The notes below the pieces were generated by a model. It was not told the DNA's origin, searched no databases, and saw only the letters and a list, made by a program, of their open reading frames with translations. This document shows, in pieces, positions 1 to 9,417 of a stretch of 64,000 bases of DNA; the stretch's first letter is position 1; every line of letters starts with the position of its first letter. Origin of the DNA: Pseudomonadota bacterium (GTDB lineage Bacteria > Pseudomonadota > Alphaproteobacteria > Micropepsales > Micropepsaceae); NCBI GenBank assembly GCA_018241025.1, contig JAFEEQ010000009.1, positions 72,065 through 136,064 on the forward strand, given 5' to 3'. The position numbers and the translations under genes were made by a program.

Positions 1-339
1 AGCGCCCATTCCATGCTCTCGATCATCCGTGAGAAACACGCCTCGACCCCCATCGCCGTGGTGTCGCCGATCTGGTCTCCGCCACGCGAGGATGTCGGCG
101 GGCAGGGCGGTCCGTCGCTCAGGCGGATGCGCGAACTGCTGGAAGATGTCGTCGCCAAACGCCGGAAGACCGGCGACGCAAGGGTCCGCTATCTCTCCGG
201 TCTCGAGCTCTTCGGCCCTGCCGACCACGCCGATCTGCCCGACGACCTCCACCCCAACACGGCCGGCTACCGCCGCATGGGTGAGCGATTCCACAAACTG
301 ATGTTGAGTGGGTCTGAAAACCTGCTTGTCGCGGCGTAA
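1..339 (+). CDS. SGNH/GDSL-type hydrolase, C-terminal part (5' end outside window)
   Basis: The reading frame is open from the first base, so the gene starts upstream of the window. The visible 112 residues end with DDLHPNTAGYRRMGERF, which is the C-terminal block of SGNH/GDSL esterases. There the Asp and His of the DxxH motif complete the catalytic triad; the Gly-Asp-Ser-Leu block with the nucleophile must lie upstream. Family members hydrolyse esters of lipids, sugars or acylated glycans. The substrate cannot be told from this fragment. A 10-bp-arm hairpin follows the stop directly. Confidence 0.7.
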   Translation, partial: SAHSMLSIIREKHASTPIAVVSPIWSPPREDVGGQGGPSLRRMRELLEDVVAKRRKTGDARVRYLSGLELFGPADHADLPDDLHPNTAGYRRMGERFHKLMLSGSENLLVAA

Positions 340-344
340 ATTTG

Positions 345-482
345 CCTCTCCCGCTCGCGGGAGAGGGACGCAAAATCTTATGCTTAGCGTAGCGCGTAGC
401 GAAGCTAAGCATTAGATTTTGCTGGGTGAAGGGTACCGGCATAGGGCGCTGGCCCTCACCCGAAAACGCTGACGCGTTTTCG
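345..482. repeat. Cluster of three intergenic hairpin repeats
   Basis: The gap between the hydrolase and the ferritin-like gene is almost entirely palindromic. A perfect 10-bp inverted repeat (345-354/357-366, loop of 2) is followed by an imperfect long palindrome at about 370-422, whose arms both carry GCAAAATCT and TGCTTAG blocks. A perfect 9-bp repeat (461-469/474-482) comes last. This looks like a mosaic palindromic intergenic element. The first hairpin could serve as a terminator, although no T-tract follows it. Confidence 0.6.
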
Positions 483-523
483 ACCTCTCCAGCTTCGCGG
501 GCGAGGTTTAGGAACCGGAGGAT

Positions 524-1651
524 ATGATGACCGACACCAACATCACCAAGGATCAGATGTACGGCGCGGTCGCGCCCGACGATTTCGAGTCGATGATCGA
601 GCTCGACCGCTACGAGCAGCGCTCGACCGCTTTCGACAAGATCATCTCCGCCACCCACGACCATTTCTGGGATCCGCTCGACAAGAAGTACATCGACTTC
701 GACGAGCCCTTCGACATGGAGAACGAGGCGATGATGCCGGAGGAGCAGCAGCCCATCCTCCGCCTGCCTTATGTCGCCGAAAAGCTGAGCGATCCGAAGG
801 AGCGCATCCGCTTCGTCAATTACATGCAGCTGTGGAATTTCTCCTCGATCCTCCATGGCGAGCAGGGCGCGCTTAATCTTTCCGCCTCGCTCTGCCACGT
901 CCTGAAGGATCAGGGCGCGCAGGAATACGCCGCCAACCAGACCCGTGAAGAGGCCCGCCATGTCACAGCCTTCGCCAAATACATCAAGGCGCGCTGGGGC
1001 CGCCCGGTGCCCTGCGGCGCCGCGCTCAAGGCGCTCCTGATCGAGATCATCGAAAGCCCGGCGGTCTACAAGAAGATCATCGGCATGCAGATGCTGGTCG
1101 AAGGCCTCGCCATGGGCGCCTTCGCCAACGGCTTCCGCTACAACCGCGATCCGCTCGCCCGCAAGCTCTTCCAGCTCGTGATGACCGACGAGGCCTTCCA
1201 CCACAAATTCGGAAAAATCTGGGCCGACCGCACCATCCCCAAACTCACCGAATCCGAACGCAACATGGTCGAGGATTGGGCGGCGCATTGCGCCCAGTCG
1301 CTGCTCTTCAACAACGGCTCGCCGGCACAGCAGCAGGTGATCTATGGCGAGTTCGGCCTCGATCCGGAGCGCGTCATCGCCGACATCATGGAGCGGCGCA
1401 AGAACCGCGATCCGCAGAAGCGCTTCAAGGGCGAAACCAATGTCTTCCGCGTCCTGATCAAGACCCTGCTCAATGCGGGGCTGATCACCGATCGTACCCG
1501 CGGCTTCTATGCGATGTATCTCGACATGGACGAACTCCAGGCCGAGGGCACGCGCATGGTCGGCGACGACATCGCCGAAGAAGGCATCCGCTATCTCCAG
1601 ACGATCAACTTCAAGGACCAGGGGCGCAAGGTCTCCATCGCGGCCGAGTAG
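524..1651 (+). CDS. Ferritin-like diiron protein (putative diiron oxygenase/oxidase)
   Basis: A 375-residue, largely helical protein. It carries the carboxylate/histidine pattern of ferritin-like diiron proteins: Glu in HGEQGAL, then TREEARHVTAF (ExxRH), LVEGLAM, and TDEAFHHKFG (DExxHH). This spacing resembles ribonucleotide-reductase-R2-like and AurF-like N-oxygenases, so an O2-activating oxidation is likely, but the substrate is unknown. No signal peptide or membrane segment is seen, so it should be cytosolic. The start has GGAGGAT a few bases upstream. It stands alone between a repeat cluster and an aldo/keto reductase gene. Confidence 0.75.
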   Translation: MMTDTNITKDQMYGAVAPDDFESMIELDRYEQRSTAFDKIISATHDHFWDPLDKKYIDFDEPFDMENEAMMPEEQQPILRLPYVAEKLSDPKERIRFVNYMQLWNFSSILHGEQGALNLSASLCHVLKDQGAQEYAANQTREEARHVTAFAKYIKARWGRPVPCGAALKALLIEIIESPAVYKKIIGMQMLVEGLAMGAFANGFRYNRDPLARKLFQLVMTDEAFHHKFGKIWADRTIPKLTESERNMVEDWAAHCAQSLLFNNGSPAQQQVIYGEFGLDPERVIADIMERRKNRDPQKRFKGETNVFRVLIKTLLNAGLITDRTRGFYAMYLDMDELQAEGTRMVGDDIAEEGIRYLQTINFKDQGRKVSIAAE

Positions 1652-1801
1652 CCTTGGCCATGCCGGCCCCGGCCAACCAACCGCGCCGGGGCAAAAGACG
1701 CGGTCGAGCGCGACCTGCGCGGCCGCCTGATGCAGTGATGGAAACCTCTGGCGTCATCCCCTGGGTTGTCGACAACCGGTTCTAGGGCGCACAGTCCGCG
1801 C

Positions 1802-2677
1802 ATGACGAACGCGCAACTCGGCGACCGCTTCACCCTTCCAGGAACCTCGCTCTCGGTGAACCGCGTCGGCTTCGGCGCGATGCAGCTTCCCGGTCCCGGC
1901 GTCTGGGGACCGCCGAAGGACCATGCCGAAGCCATCGCCGTGCTGCGCGAGGCTATCGATCTCGGCATCGATCATATCGATACCAGCGATTTCTATGGCC
2001 CCTATGTCGCCAACCGGCTGATCCGCGAGGCGCTTCATCCCTATCCGAAGAACCTTGTCATCGTGACCAAGATCGGCGGCCGCCGCGGCGACGACAAATC
2101 ATGGCTTCCGGCCTATTCGCGCGCCGAGCTGATCTCTGCCGTGCACGACAATCTGCGCAATCTCGGCGTCGATGCACTCGATGTCGTCAATCTCCGGCTT
2201 GGCGCTGGTCACGGTGCCCATGTGCCGTCCTTCGAAGAGATGCTCGGCACCGTCATCGACCTGAAGCGGGAGGGCCATATCCGCCATATCGGCCTCAGCA
2301 ACGTCACGCCGGAGGAGTTCGCCCGCGGCCGCGCCATGACCGAGATCGTCTGTGTACAGAACTGGTACAACCTCGTGAAGCGCGACGACGACGCCTTCAT
2401 CGACGATCTGGCGAAGCAGGGTGTCGCCTACGTTCCGTTCTTCCCGCTCGGCGGCTTTGCGCCGCTGCAGGCCGAGGCGCTCGACAGGGTCGCGGCGTCG
2501 CTCGGCATCACCAGCCGGCAGGCGGCGCAGGCCTGGCTGCTCCAGCGGGCGCCGAACATCCTCCTGATCACCGGCACCTCGGCGCGTGCCCATCTGCGCG
2601 ACAACGCGGCTGTCGGCGGCATCAAGTTGCCGGCGGACGCAATCGCCGTGCTGGACGCGATCGCCCATCCTACGTAG
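1802..2677 (+). CDS. pdxI: Aldo/keto reductase, pyridoxal reductase PdxI (YdbC) type
   Basis: A 291-residue TIM-barrel oxidoreductase. The recalled E. coli YdbC/PdxI protein matches along much of its length. Shared blocks include GAMQLPGPGVWGPP, HIDTSDFYGP, TKIGGRRGDD, VHDNLRNLG and YVPFFPLGGF. The catalytic Tyr is in DFYGP (about residue 65) and the Lys in VTKIGG (about 90). The barrel position that is His in most AKRs lies in DVVNLRLGA, as in YdbC. PdxI reduces pyridoxal to pyridoxine with NADPH in B6 salvage. The ATG at 1802 is chosen because the upstream in-frame TTG would add 12 residues unlike the family. No B6 genes are adjacent. Confidence 0.8.
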   Translation: MTNAQLGDRFTLPGTSLSVNRVGFGAMQLPGPGVWGPPKDHAEAIAVLREAIDLGIDHIDTSDFYGPYVANRLIREALHPYPKNLVIVTKIGGRRGDDKSWLPAYSRAELISAVHDNLRNLGVDALDVVNLRLGAGHGAHVPSFEEMLGTVIDLKREGHIRHIGLSNVTPEEFARGRAMTEIVCVQNWYNLVKRDDDAFIDDLAKQGVAYVPFFPLGGFAPLQAEALDRVAASLGITSRQAAQAWLLQRAPNILLITGTSARAHLRDNAAVGGIKLPADAIAVLDAIAHPT

Positions 2678-2847
2678 CCGACGGGCCGCCAAGCGGTCGT
2701 TTTCCGCTAGGTCAGGATGCCGCAGGGGCGTATGATTCCGCCAACATCGAAGGTTGCGGGTCTGCCGTGACCGACGGCGCGTACAGGCCGCCTGGCCATG
2801 GCGATCACGAGCCCTCGAACAACCAATGTTCGGGAGGGATCGCTTTC

Positions 2848-3756
2848 ATGACCATCAGAAACCCCATCGAGTGGAGCGGATCGCAATTCGTTCAGGCCGC
2901 CCACGCGCTCAAAGTTGCCGGCGACTCGCTGCATCACATGCAGGACACGGTGCATTCGCCGATGCCCGTCGTCCGCCGCATCCATGCCGGTGACATCTGG
3001 GATGCGTTGAAGAAGGGCTTCCAGGATTTCGAAGCCTATCGCACCGATGTGCTCTTCCTCGGCATCGTCTATGCCGGCATCGGCCTCGTGCTCGCGCGCG
3101 TAGTCTTCCGGCTCGACCTGTTGCCGCTGCTGTTCCCGCTCGCCTCGGGCTTCGCCATCGTCGGCCCCTTCGCCGCCATCGGTCTCTATGAAATGAGCCG
3201 GTTGCGCGAGATGGGCGCGGAGGCGAACTGGACCAACGCCTTCGACGTGTTCAAGGCACCCGCCATCGGCTCCATTGCCGTGCTCGGCGCTTTCCTGATC
3301 GCGACCTTCCTGCTGTGGCTGGCTGCGGCTTGGGGGATCTATCTCCATACCTTCGGCGCGTCGCCGATCGTCTCCATCCCGCAATTCGCACATGACGTGC
3401 TGCACACGCCCGGCGGGCAGGCGATGATCTATTTCGGTATCGGCGCCGGCTTCCTTTTCGCGCTCTTCGCTCTCACCATCAGCATCGTATCCTTCCCGCT
3501 GCTGATCGACCGCGACGTCGGCTTCGACACGGCCATCGCCACCTCGTTCCGCGCGGTGATGCGCAATCCCTGGCCGATGGCGCTCTGGGGTTTCACGGTC
3601 GCGGCGCTGCTGGTGCTGGGCTCGCTGCCGGCCTTCGTCGGATTGATCGTCGTCCTGCCGATGCTGGGCCACGCGACCTGGCATCTCTATCGCAAGATCG
3701 TCCCGCGCGACGACGAGGTCCGGCGCTTACGCCCGGCCTTTGACGACATCAATTAG
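2848..3756 (+). CDS. DUF2189 family integral membrane protein
   Basis: A 302-residue protein that begins at an ATG with CGGGAGGG upstream. After about 60 soluble residues come several hydrophobic helices: VLFLGIVYAGIGLVLARVVF, a DLLPLLFPLASGFAIVGPFAA segment, SIAVLGAFLIATFLLWLAAA, and further helices in the C-terminal half. The pattern and the RNPWPMALW motif fit DUF2189, an inner-membrane family of unknown role that is common in Alphaproteobacteria. Its last 30 bases overlap the end of hemE on the other strand. Confidence 0.75.
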   Translation: MTIRNPIEWSGSQFVQAAHALKVAGDSLHHMQDTVHSPMPVVRRIHAGDIWDALKKGFQDFEAYRTDVLFLGIVYAGIGLVLARVVFRLDLLPLLFPLASGFAIVGPFAAIGLYEMSRLREMGAEANWTNAFDVFKAPAIGSIAVLGAFLIATFLLWLAAAWGIYLHTFGASPIVSIPQFAHDVLHTPGGQAMIYFGIGAGFLFALFALTISIVSFPLLIDRDVGFDTAIATSFRAVMRNPWPMALWGFTVAALLVLGSLPAFVGLIVVLPMLGHATWHLYRKIVPRDDEVRRLRPAFDDIN

Positions 3757-4746
3757 CCGGCCGACATGCTCCACCGGCGTGTGCTGCAGCACGCCGTGGC
3801 CGAGATTGAAGATGAAGGGACGCCCGGCCATCGCCGCAATGATGCGTCGGGCCTCTTCGTCCATGGCCGCACCGCCGGTCATCAGCAGCATGGGATCGAG
3901 ATTGCCCTGCGCCGCGACACCCTTGGGCAGCGGCACAGCGGCGATATCCGTCATGTGGTCGATCGCCACCGCGTTGACGCCGGTCTCCGCCGCATAGTGC
4001 GCAACATGGGAGCCCGCACCGCGCGGCAATCCGATGATCGGGATCGAAGGATGCCGAGCCCGCACCGCCCTCACGATCCGCGCCGTCGGCTCCGTCACCG
4101 CCATGTCGAACAGCGTCGCCGGCACGGCGCCGGCCCAACTGTCGAAGATCTTGAGCGCCTCGGCCCCGGCATCGGCCTGCGCGATGAGATAGGCCGCGGT
4201 CGCATCGACCAGCTTGTCTATAAGTGCCGCGAACAGTTTCGGCTCGCTCCACATCATGCGGCGGCAGTTCTCGTAATCGGTCTTGCCGCGGCCTTCGATC
4301 ATGTAGGTCGCGACCGTCCAGGGCGCCCCTGCGAAGCCGATCAGCGTGGTCTCCGCAGGCAGACCCGCGCGTACACGCTTCACGGTCTCCATCACCGGCG
4401 CCAGCGTCTCGGCCGCCCGCGCATCCGACAGCTTCGCCACGCCGGCGGCATCGCGGATAGGCTCCAGCCGCGGTCCTTCGCCGGCCTCGAACGCGACCGG
4501 CTGTCCGAGCGCGTGCGGGATCAGCAGGATGTCGGCGAACAGAATCGCCCCGTCCATCCCGAAGCGCCGCACCGGCTGTAACGTCACCTCGGCGGCGGCC
4601 TCCGGGTTCAGGCAGAATTCGATGAAGTTCGGCGCCTTGGCGCGCAGTTCCCGGTACTCCGGCAGATAGCGTCCGGCCTGGCGCATCAGCCAGACGGGCG
4701 GGCGGGGCAGGGCGTGTCCGGCGAGGACCTGGAGCAGCGGCTTCAT
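3727..4746 (-). CDS. hemE: Uroporphyrinogen decarboxylase
   Basis: A 339-residue cytosolic enzyme that decarboxylates the four acetate side chains of uroporphyrinogen III to give coproporphyrinogen III in haem synthesis. Seen directly are the family signature PPVWLMRQAGRYLPEYRE near the N-terminus, the FADILLIP block, GFAGAPWT and the C-terminal FNLGHGVLQHTPVEHV. The ATG at 4746 is chosen because MKPLLQVLAGHALPRPP aligns with the usual HemE N-terminus; an in-frame ATG at 4758 would add only MSGA. The stop lies inside the DUF2189 gene, giving a 30-bp convergent overlap. No other haem gene is nearby. Confidence 0.95.
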   Translation of the reverse strand: MKPLLQVLAGHALPRPPVWLMRQAGRYLPEYRELRAKAPNFIEFCLNPEAAAEVTLQPVRRFGMDGAILFADILLIPHALGQPVAFEAGEGPRLEPIRDAAGVAKLSDARAAETLAPVMETVKRVRAGLPAETTLIGFAGAPWTVATYMIEGRGKTDYENCRRMMWSEPKLFAALIDKLVDATAAYLIAQADAGAEALKIFDSWAGAVPATLFDMAVTEPTARIVRAVRARHPSIPIIGLPRGAGSHVAHYAAETGVNAVAIDHMTDIAAVPLPKGVAAQGNLDPMLLMTGGAAMDEEARRIIAAMAGRPFIFNLGHGVLQHTPVEHVGRLIDVVKGRA

Positions 4747-4844
4747 GGCGCCTGACATGGCCCGGCGCGCCCGGCCTGTCAAAGCGCATCTTGACCGCGC
4801 CGCGACCCGGCTCCAAACCCGCTTGCCCAATCGCGCGAGGTCCC

Positions 4845-5594
4845 ATGTATCTGGAGAAATTCCGGCTCGACGGCCGTACCGCGCTCATCACCGGCGCGGC
4901 TTCCGGAATCGGCTTCTGTGCCGCCGAGGCGCTCGCCGAAGCCGGCGCCAAAGTCGTCATCGCCGATCTCAAGGACGATGCCGTCCGGGCCGCCGCGGCG
5001 AAGATCAAGGGCGCGACCGGCATCGTGATGGATGTGACCGACTCCGCCCGCGTCACGACGATCGCCGACGAACTCGGCGCCATCGACATCCTCGTCAACA
5101 ACGCGGGCATCGCCCGCAGCATGACGCCCGCCGAAGAGGTCGCCGACGAGCATTGGCTCAATGTCCTCGACGTGAACCTGAACGGCACCTTCTGGTGCGC
5201 CCGCGCCTTCGGCCGCCACATGCTGAAGGCGGGTAGGGGCGTGATCGTCAATGTCGGCTCGATGAGCGGCTTCATCGTCAACCGCCCGCAGGCCCAGAGC
5301 TACTACAACGCCTCGAAAGCGGCCGTGCATCATCTGACCCGCTCGCTCGCCGCCGAATGGGCCCCGCGCGGCGTGCGCGTCAACGCGGTGGCGCCAACCT
5401 ATATCGCGACCCCGATCAACGCCTTCGCCGACAAGTCGAGCGAGATGTACCGCCGCTGGATCGACGGCACCCCGATGGGCCGCCTCGGCGAGCCGGAAGA
5501 GATCGCATCGGTGATCCTCTTCCTCGCCTCCGATGCCTCCAGCCTGATGACCGGCAGCATCGTCCTCGCCGACGGCGGCTACAGCGCGTGGTAG
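4845..5594 (+). CDS. Short-chain dehydrogenase/reductase (SDR)
   Basis: A 249-residue classical SDR. The Rossmann motif TGAASGIG lies near residue 14, NNAG follows in DILVNNAGIA, and the catalytic set is the Ser of VGSMSG plus the YxxxK in SYYNASKAA. Asp in VIADLKDD, at the end of beta-2, suggests NAD rather than NADP. The C-terminus ends with GSIVLADGGYSAW, typical of sugar or polyol dehydrogenases, but the substrate is unknown. It is divergent from hemE and ends 4 bp from the convergent beta-propeller gene. ATG 4845 is preferred over the upstream in-frame ATG at 4791. Confidence 0.85.
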   Translation: MYLEKFRLDGRTALITGAASGIGFCAAEALAEAGAKVVIADLKDDAVRAAAAKIKGATGIVMDVTDSARVTTIADELGAIDILVNNAGIARSMTPAEEVADEHWLNVLDVNLNGTFWCARAFGRHMLKAGRGVIVNVGSMSGFIVNRPQAQSYYNASKAAVHHLTRSLAAEWAPRGVRVNAVAPTYIATPINAFADKSSEMYRRWIDGTPMGRLGEPEEIASVILFLASDASSLMTGSIVLADGGYSAW

Positions 5595-5598
5595 CGGC

Positions 5599-7452
5599 TC
5601 AACGCTCCGCGTCCTTGAGATGCGGCGCGAAGTCCACCCGTCCGGTCTCGTGCACCCCGTCGCGGGCGATGGCGCCTTCGACCAACTCGTAACCCATCAG
5701 CGCGAACGTCCGGTTGCCGGCGAAGATCGGCCGCGCATTGCCGTACCAGTCGACGCAGGAGGCGACACAGTTGTCGTTCACGGCGCTCTCCGGATGCGAG
5801 TCCAGCGTGCCGAGCGGCTTGAATGCGCCCTCGGTCCGGCGCAGGAACAGCATCGCCGCAGAATTGTAGAAGAGTTGCTGATAGCCCGGCTGTGCCGCAC
5901 GCGCGATCGGCAGGCCGAGAATGCCGGTATCGCCGTCGCCATAAGCCTTGAAGAAGAAGCCGTGGCTGCGCGTCTCGGCCTGTGACGCATCGCCCAGCAC
6001 ATAGCGGTCGCCGAGATGCGCCACGCGGTCCAGCAGCACCGCCGAGAAATAGACGCTCTTGCTGTCGCTGCCGATCACCACCGCATTGCGGCCCATGACC
6101 TCGATGCGGTCGATGGCGTGCGGCAGGCGCAGCTTGGCCGGCGATCCGCCGCTCAGCCGGACCGCGATCAGCGTCGCGCCGCCATCCTGCGGCCCGCTCC
6201 AGCCATTGCCGTTGCCGTAGAGCACGAAGTCGCCGACGAACCGGTTCTGCATCGAGAAGTAGTCCTTCGGCACCGGCAGGTTGCGATAATCGCTGAGCGC
6301 CGCCTCGCGCCGGCCATTGCCGAATTCGCTGATGGGTAACCGCAGCAGCGCCACCGCGCCGCTGCCGAACTCGGAAGTCCACATCGCATCGCCCGCGCTG
6401 TCGCTGCGCACCAGCACGTTCAGCACGTCGCCATCGTCGCGGAAGGAGAACTGGTCCGTCGGCCCGCCGCGCACGGCGACGGCCGACGGCGCGCTGCCGT
6501 CGAGCGGCAGGCGATAGAGCAGGGAGCGCGCCCGCTTGTCTTCGTCGCTGCGCGAATAGGGCGTCAGCCAGACATAGACCGCATCCGACGAGACATAGAA
6601 CTCATGCCCTTCCGGCCCGAACACGCTCGTCGCGCGGCAATCCAGAACTGGCGTTGTCACGTCGCAGGAGGTGACCGTATGCAGCGCGCCGATCATTCCT
6701 TCCTCGAGCTGCGGCGGCATGAAGACGTCGCGTGCCGAGCCGATGCGCTTGAACCCGGCCTTGGGATCGCCGCTCCAGCGCCGGAGCGCCGGCAGGCCGA
6801 TCGACGGATTGCCGTAGGGTAGGTAGTTCGGTGAATAATAGACCAGCCGCTTGCCGATCAGCCGCGTCGCATAGTTGCGCGAGGAGTAATAGTCGTTCGA
6901 GCGCAGCTGATAGGCATCCTCGAATTTCAGGCGCCCGGCATCGTCGATGATGAAGCGGTCGATCTGCGTGCCGCCGCGGGCATAGCTGTAACCGATCACG
7001 AGCACGCGGTTCTCGGCGATCACCATCTCGTCGTACCAGTCGCCATAGGCATTCGCCCCCGGCGGATAGGCTTCGATGGAGTCGACCGGTTTCATGCTTC
7101 CGCCGGCGATGGACACCGTGAACAGCCGCCCGCGGCGCAGGATCACCAGCACATCACCGCGCTTCTTGACGATGTCGCCCTCGTCGACGCCCGCGGTCTG
7201 GACGTTCGTGATGGCGTCGCTGCCCGAAGCCGCAGCGGGTGCCGGCATGGCGGTCGGCGCCGCTTCCATCATCGGCGGCGCGGGCGGGGGCGGCGGTATC
7301 ATGTATTTCTCGACCCGCTTCAGATAGCGGCGCAGTTCCGCCTCGCTGGTGAAGTGTTTCAGCGTGGCATGCGGCTTGGCCGCAAATGCCGGCCCGGCAG
7401 CAAGGCCGAGTGCCAGGGCAGCGATCAGTATTTTGGCGGCGCGCATATGCAT
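5599..7452 (-). CDS. Secreted beta-propeller domain protein
   Basis: A 617-residue protein with a clear signal peptide (MHMRAAKILIAALALGLAAG, cleavage near AFA-AK) and a Pro-rich linker (PPPPPAPP). The signature TNVQTAGVDEGDIVKKRGD, at about residue 82, begins the beta-propeller family of secreted C-terminal propeller proteins (PF09826 type). The rest shows repeated beta-rich blades. The family is known from archaea and bacteria and is thought to act outside the cytoplasm; no enzymatic role is established. ATGs at 7452 and 7446 are both possible. It is convergent with the SDR gene. Confidence 0.8.
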   Translation of the reverse strand: MHMRAAKILIAALALGLAAGPAFAAKPHATLKHFTSEAELRRYLKRVEKYMIPPPPPAPPMMEAAPTAMPAPAAASGSDAITNVQTAGVDEGDIVKKRGDVLVILRRGRLFTVSIAGGSMKPVDSIEAYPPGANAYGDWYDEMVIAENRVLVIGYSYARGGTQIDRFIIDDAGRLKFEDAYQLRSNDYYSSRNYATRLIGKRLVYYSPNYLPYGNPSIGLPALRRWSGDPKAGFKRIGSARDVFMPPQLEEGMIGALHTVTSCDVTTPVLDCRATSVFGPEGHEFYVSSDAVYVWLTPYSRSDEDKRARSLLYRLPLDGSAPSAVAVRGGPTDQFSFRDDGDVLNVLVRSDSAGDAMWTSEFGSGAVALLRLPISEFGNGRREAALSDYRNLPVPKDYFSMQNRFVGDFVLYGNGNGWSGPQDGGATLIAVRLSGGSPAKLRLPHAIDRIEVMGRNAVVIGSDSKSVYFSAVLLDRVAHLGDRYVLGDASQAETRSHGFFFKAYGDGDTGILGLPIARAAQPGYQQLFYNSAAMLFLRRTEGAFKPLGTLDSHPESAVNDNCVASCVDWYGNARPIFAGNRTFALMGYELVEGAIARDGVHETGRVDFAPHLKDAER

Positions 7453-7676
7453 CCCCTCAAAGCGTGTCGAGGCTGCAGGTTGCGAAGCGGATGTGGCGGA
7501 AAAAAGGGAATGTGGCGGCCAACACGCGGCACGCGTTCACACACGGGTGAGGGTGCGGCAACGGGCAGAAGCTGAAAATTCTCGACGAAGGTGGCCTGCC
7601 ATCCGGTCGCTAGCGGCAGCGTAGCGACGCGCGGAACTGGCTCAGTCCTCCTACGCGCTGCGCGCTTCGGAGGACA

Positions 7677-7707
7677 CCATCCTCCGCTGCTGCGCAGCGT
7701 AGGATGG
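7677..7707. terminator. Hairpin at the 3' end of tRNA-Thr
   Basis: An imperfect inverted repeat with 14-base arms (7677-7690 and 7694-7707, loop TGC) abuts the minus-strand tRNA-Thr and includes its CCA end. A second palindromic block with TCCTCC and GGAGGA ends lies just beyond, at about 7646-7673. It may be a transcript-end or processing hairpin, or a palindromic repeat that inserted at the tRNA end. No T-tract is present. Confidence 0.4.
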
Positions 7708-7779
7708 TGCCGCAGGTGAGAATCGAACTCACGACCTATCCCTTACCAAGGGATTGCGCTACCACTACGCTACTGCGGC
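7705..7779 (-). tRNA. tRNA-Thr (anticodon GGT)
   Basis: Read on the minus strand it gives GCCGCAG at the 5' end pairing with CTGCGGC, discriminator A and an encoded CCA. The D-arm contains TAGTGGTAGC. The anticodon stem ATCCC/GGGAT closes the loop TTGGTAA with anticodon GGT, and the T-arm GTGAG/CTCAC encloses TTCGATT. It reads the ACC codon. It sits alone, with no neighbouring tRNA or rRNA. Confidence 0.95.
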
Positions 7780-7874
7780 ATCTGTGGTATTCGGCCTAAC
7801 CGGGCCGAAAGGACGGCTGCTATAGCCAACCCGGGGCCAAAGGGAAAGGCCCTTTTCCCCGCAGATTGCCAGCC

Positions 7875-8048
7875 ATGCCGGACCGTCCGAAGAGCGCCAA
7901 ACAGACACGGGACGAGCGCCTTGCCGCCGCCCTCAGGGCCAACCTGAAGCGCCGCAAGGAAGACCAGCGCTCCCGGCCGGAACCGGCGGCGCACACCGCC
8001 CCCGAACCGTCGCCGGAACGCCCGAAACCCGCCGGAAACCGCGATTAA
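7875..8048 (+). CDS. Small basic conserved protein upstream of murA
   Basis: A 57-residue, strongly charged protein. Its first half, RDERLAAALRANLKRRKEDQ, resembles small hypothetical proteins found beside murA in other Alphaproteobacteria. The second half is Pro- and Ala-rich and looks disordered. No domain of known function is recognised. ATG 7875 is chosen over an upstream in-frame TTG. It ends 88 bp before murA on the same strand, so co-transcription is plausible. Confidence 0.6.
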   Translation: MPDRPKSAKQTRDERLAAALRANLKRRKEDQRSRPEPAAHTAPEPSPERPKPAGNRD

Positions 8049-8136
8049 CGTCCCGGTCCGTTGAGCCTGTTCGCTGGAGCGCATGCGGGCTACAAGGGAG
8101 AGGGATGGCGGCTTCAAGGCCGCCTGCAAAGGACCG

Positions 8137-9417
8137 ATGGACAAGATTCGCGTCAGGGGCGGCAACCGCCTCAAGGGTGAGATTCCGATCAGCGGCGCCA
8201 AGAATTCGGCGCTGAAGCTCATGGCCGCCTCGCTGCTCACCGCTGAGCCGGTCGTGCTCAAGAACATGCCCCGCCTCGCCGATATCGGCGGGATGAGCGA
8301 CCTGCTCATGCAGTTCGGCGTTTCGATGAACATCCGCCGCGGCCAGGCGCTCGGGCAGAGCGACACGATGCGGCTCCATGTTCCGAAGATCGAGTCGGCA
8401 CTCGCGCCTTACGACATCGTCCGCAAGATGCGCGCGAGCTTCCAGGTGCTGGGGCCGCTGCTCGCCCGCCATGGCGAGGCGAAGATCTCGCTCCCCGGCG
8501 GCTGTGCCATCGGCGCCCGCCCGGTGGATTTCCACATCCAGGGCTTCGAGGCCATGGGCGCGAAGATCGATCTCGAAGACGGCTATGTCATCGCCTCGTC
8601 GAAGGGCGGCCTGAAAGGCACGACCTTCACCGTGCCGCGCGCCTCCGTCGGCGCGACCGAGAACCTGATGACCGCGGCGACGCTCGCCGAAGGCCGCACC
8701 GTCCTCAAGAACGCCGCGCGCGAGCCCGAGACCGAAGACCTTGGCCGCTTCCTCATCGCCATGGGCGCAAAGATCGTCGGCCTCGGCACCTCGGAGATCA
8801 CGATCGACGGGGTCGACAGCCTGCACGGCTGCGAATATTCCGTGATGCCCGACCGGATCGAGACCGGCACTTATGCCATCGCCACCGCGCTCGCGGGCGG
8901 CGAGGTCGAACTCGTCGGCGCCCGCGCGGAGTCGAACGCCGCGCTCTACAATCTCCTGCGCAACATCGGCACCGAAGTGACCGAGACCAATCGCGGCATC
9001 GCGATCCATCGCAACGGCGTGCGCCCGACCTCCATCGACGTCACCACCGATGTGTTTCCGGCCTTTCCGACGGATCTGCAGGCGCAGTTCATGGCGCTGA
9101 TGGCGGTGTCCAACGGTATCTCGCATATCCGCGAGACCGTGTTCGAGAACCGCTTCATGCATGTTCCCGAGCTCGCCCGTATGGGCGCCAACATCCGCGT
9201 CGAGGGCGACATGGCGACGGTTACCGGCGTCGACAAGCTGAAGGGCGCGCAGGTGATGGCGACGGATCTTCGCGCCTCGGTCAGCCTCGTCCTCGCCGGG
9301 CTCGTCGCCGAGGGCGACACCATGGTCAACCGCGTCTATCATCTCGACCGCGGATTCGAACGCCTGGAGGAAAAACTCTCGGGCGTGGGCGCGGATATAG
9401 AGCGGCTTTCGGCATGA
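8137..9417 (+). CDS. murA: UDP-N-acetylglucosamine 1-carboxyvinyltransferase
   Basis: A 426-residue cytosolic enzyme for the first committed peptidoglycan step, transfer of enolpyruvate from PEP to UDP-GlcNAc. The N-terminus [14 protein letters not shown] and SGAKNSALK (Lys22, Asn23) match the family. The loop [13 protein letters not shown] holds the active-site Cys (residue 123), so the fosfomycin-sensitive Cys form is present. The two-lobed inside-out barrel is full length. ATG 8137 is chosen because it gives the canonical N-terminus. The stop overlaps the next start by 4 bp, so the two genes are probably translationally coupled. Confidence 0.97.
   Translation: MDKIRVRGGNRLKGEIPISGAKNSALKLMAASLLTAEPVVLKNMPRLADIGGMSDLLMQFGVSMNIRRGQALGQSDTMRLHVPKIESALAPYDIVRKMRASFQVLGPLLARHGEAKISLPGGCAIGARPVDFHIQGFEAMGAKIDLEDGYVIASSKGGLKGTTFTVPRASVGATENLMTAATLAEGRTVLKNAAREPETEDLGRFLIAMGAKIVGLGTSEITIDGVDSLHGCEYSVMPDRIETGTYAIATALAGGEVELVGARAESNAALYNLLRNIGTEVTETNRGIAIHRNGVRPTSIDVTTDVFPAFPTDLQAQFMALMAVSNGISHIRETVFENRFMHVPELARMGANIRVEGDMATVTGVDKLKGAQVMATDLRASVSLVLAGLVAEGDTMVNRVYHLDRGFERLEEKLSGVGADIERLSA

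Noticed and set aside
7834..7856. GGGCC/GGCCC stem followed by TTTT as a terminator
   Set aside because: Only a 5-bp stem with a long loop, and no plus-strand gene lies upstream for it to end.
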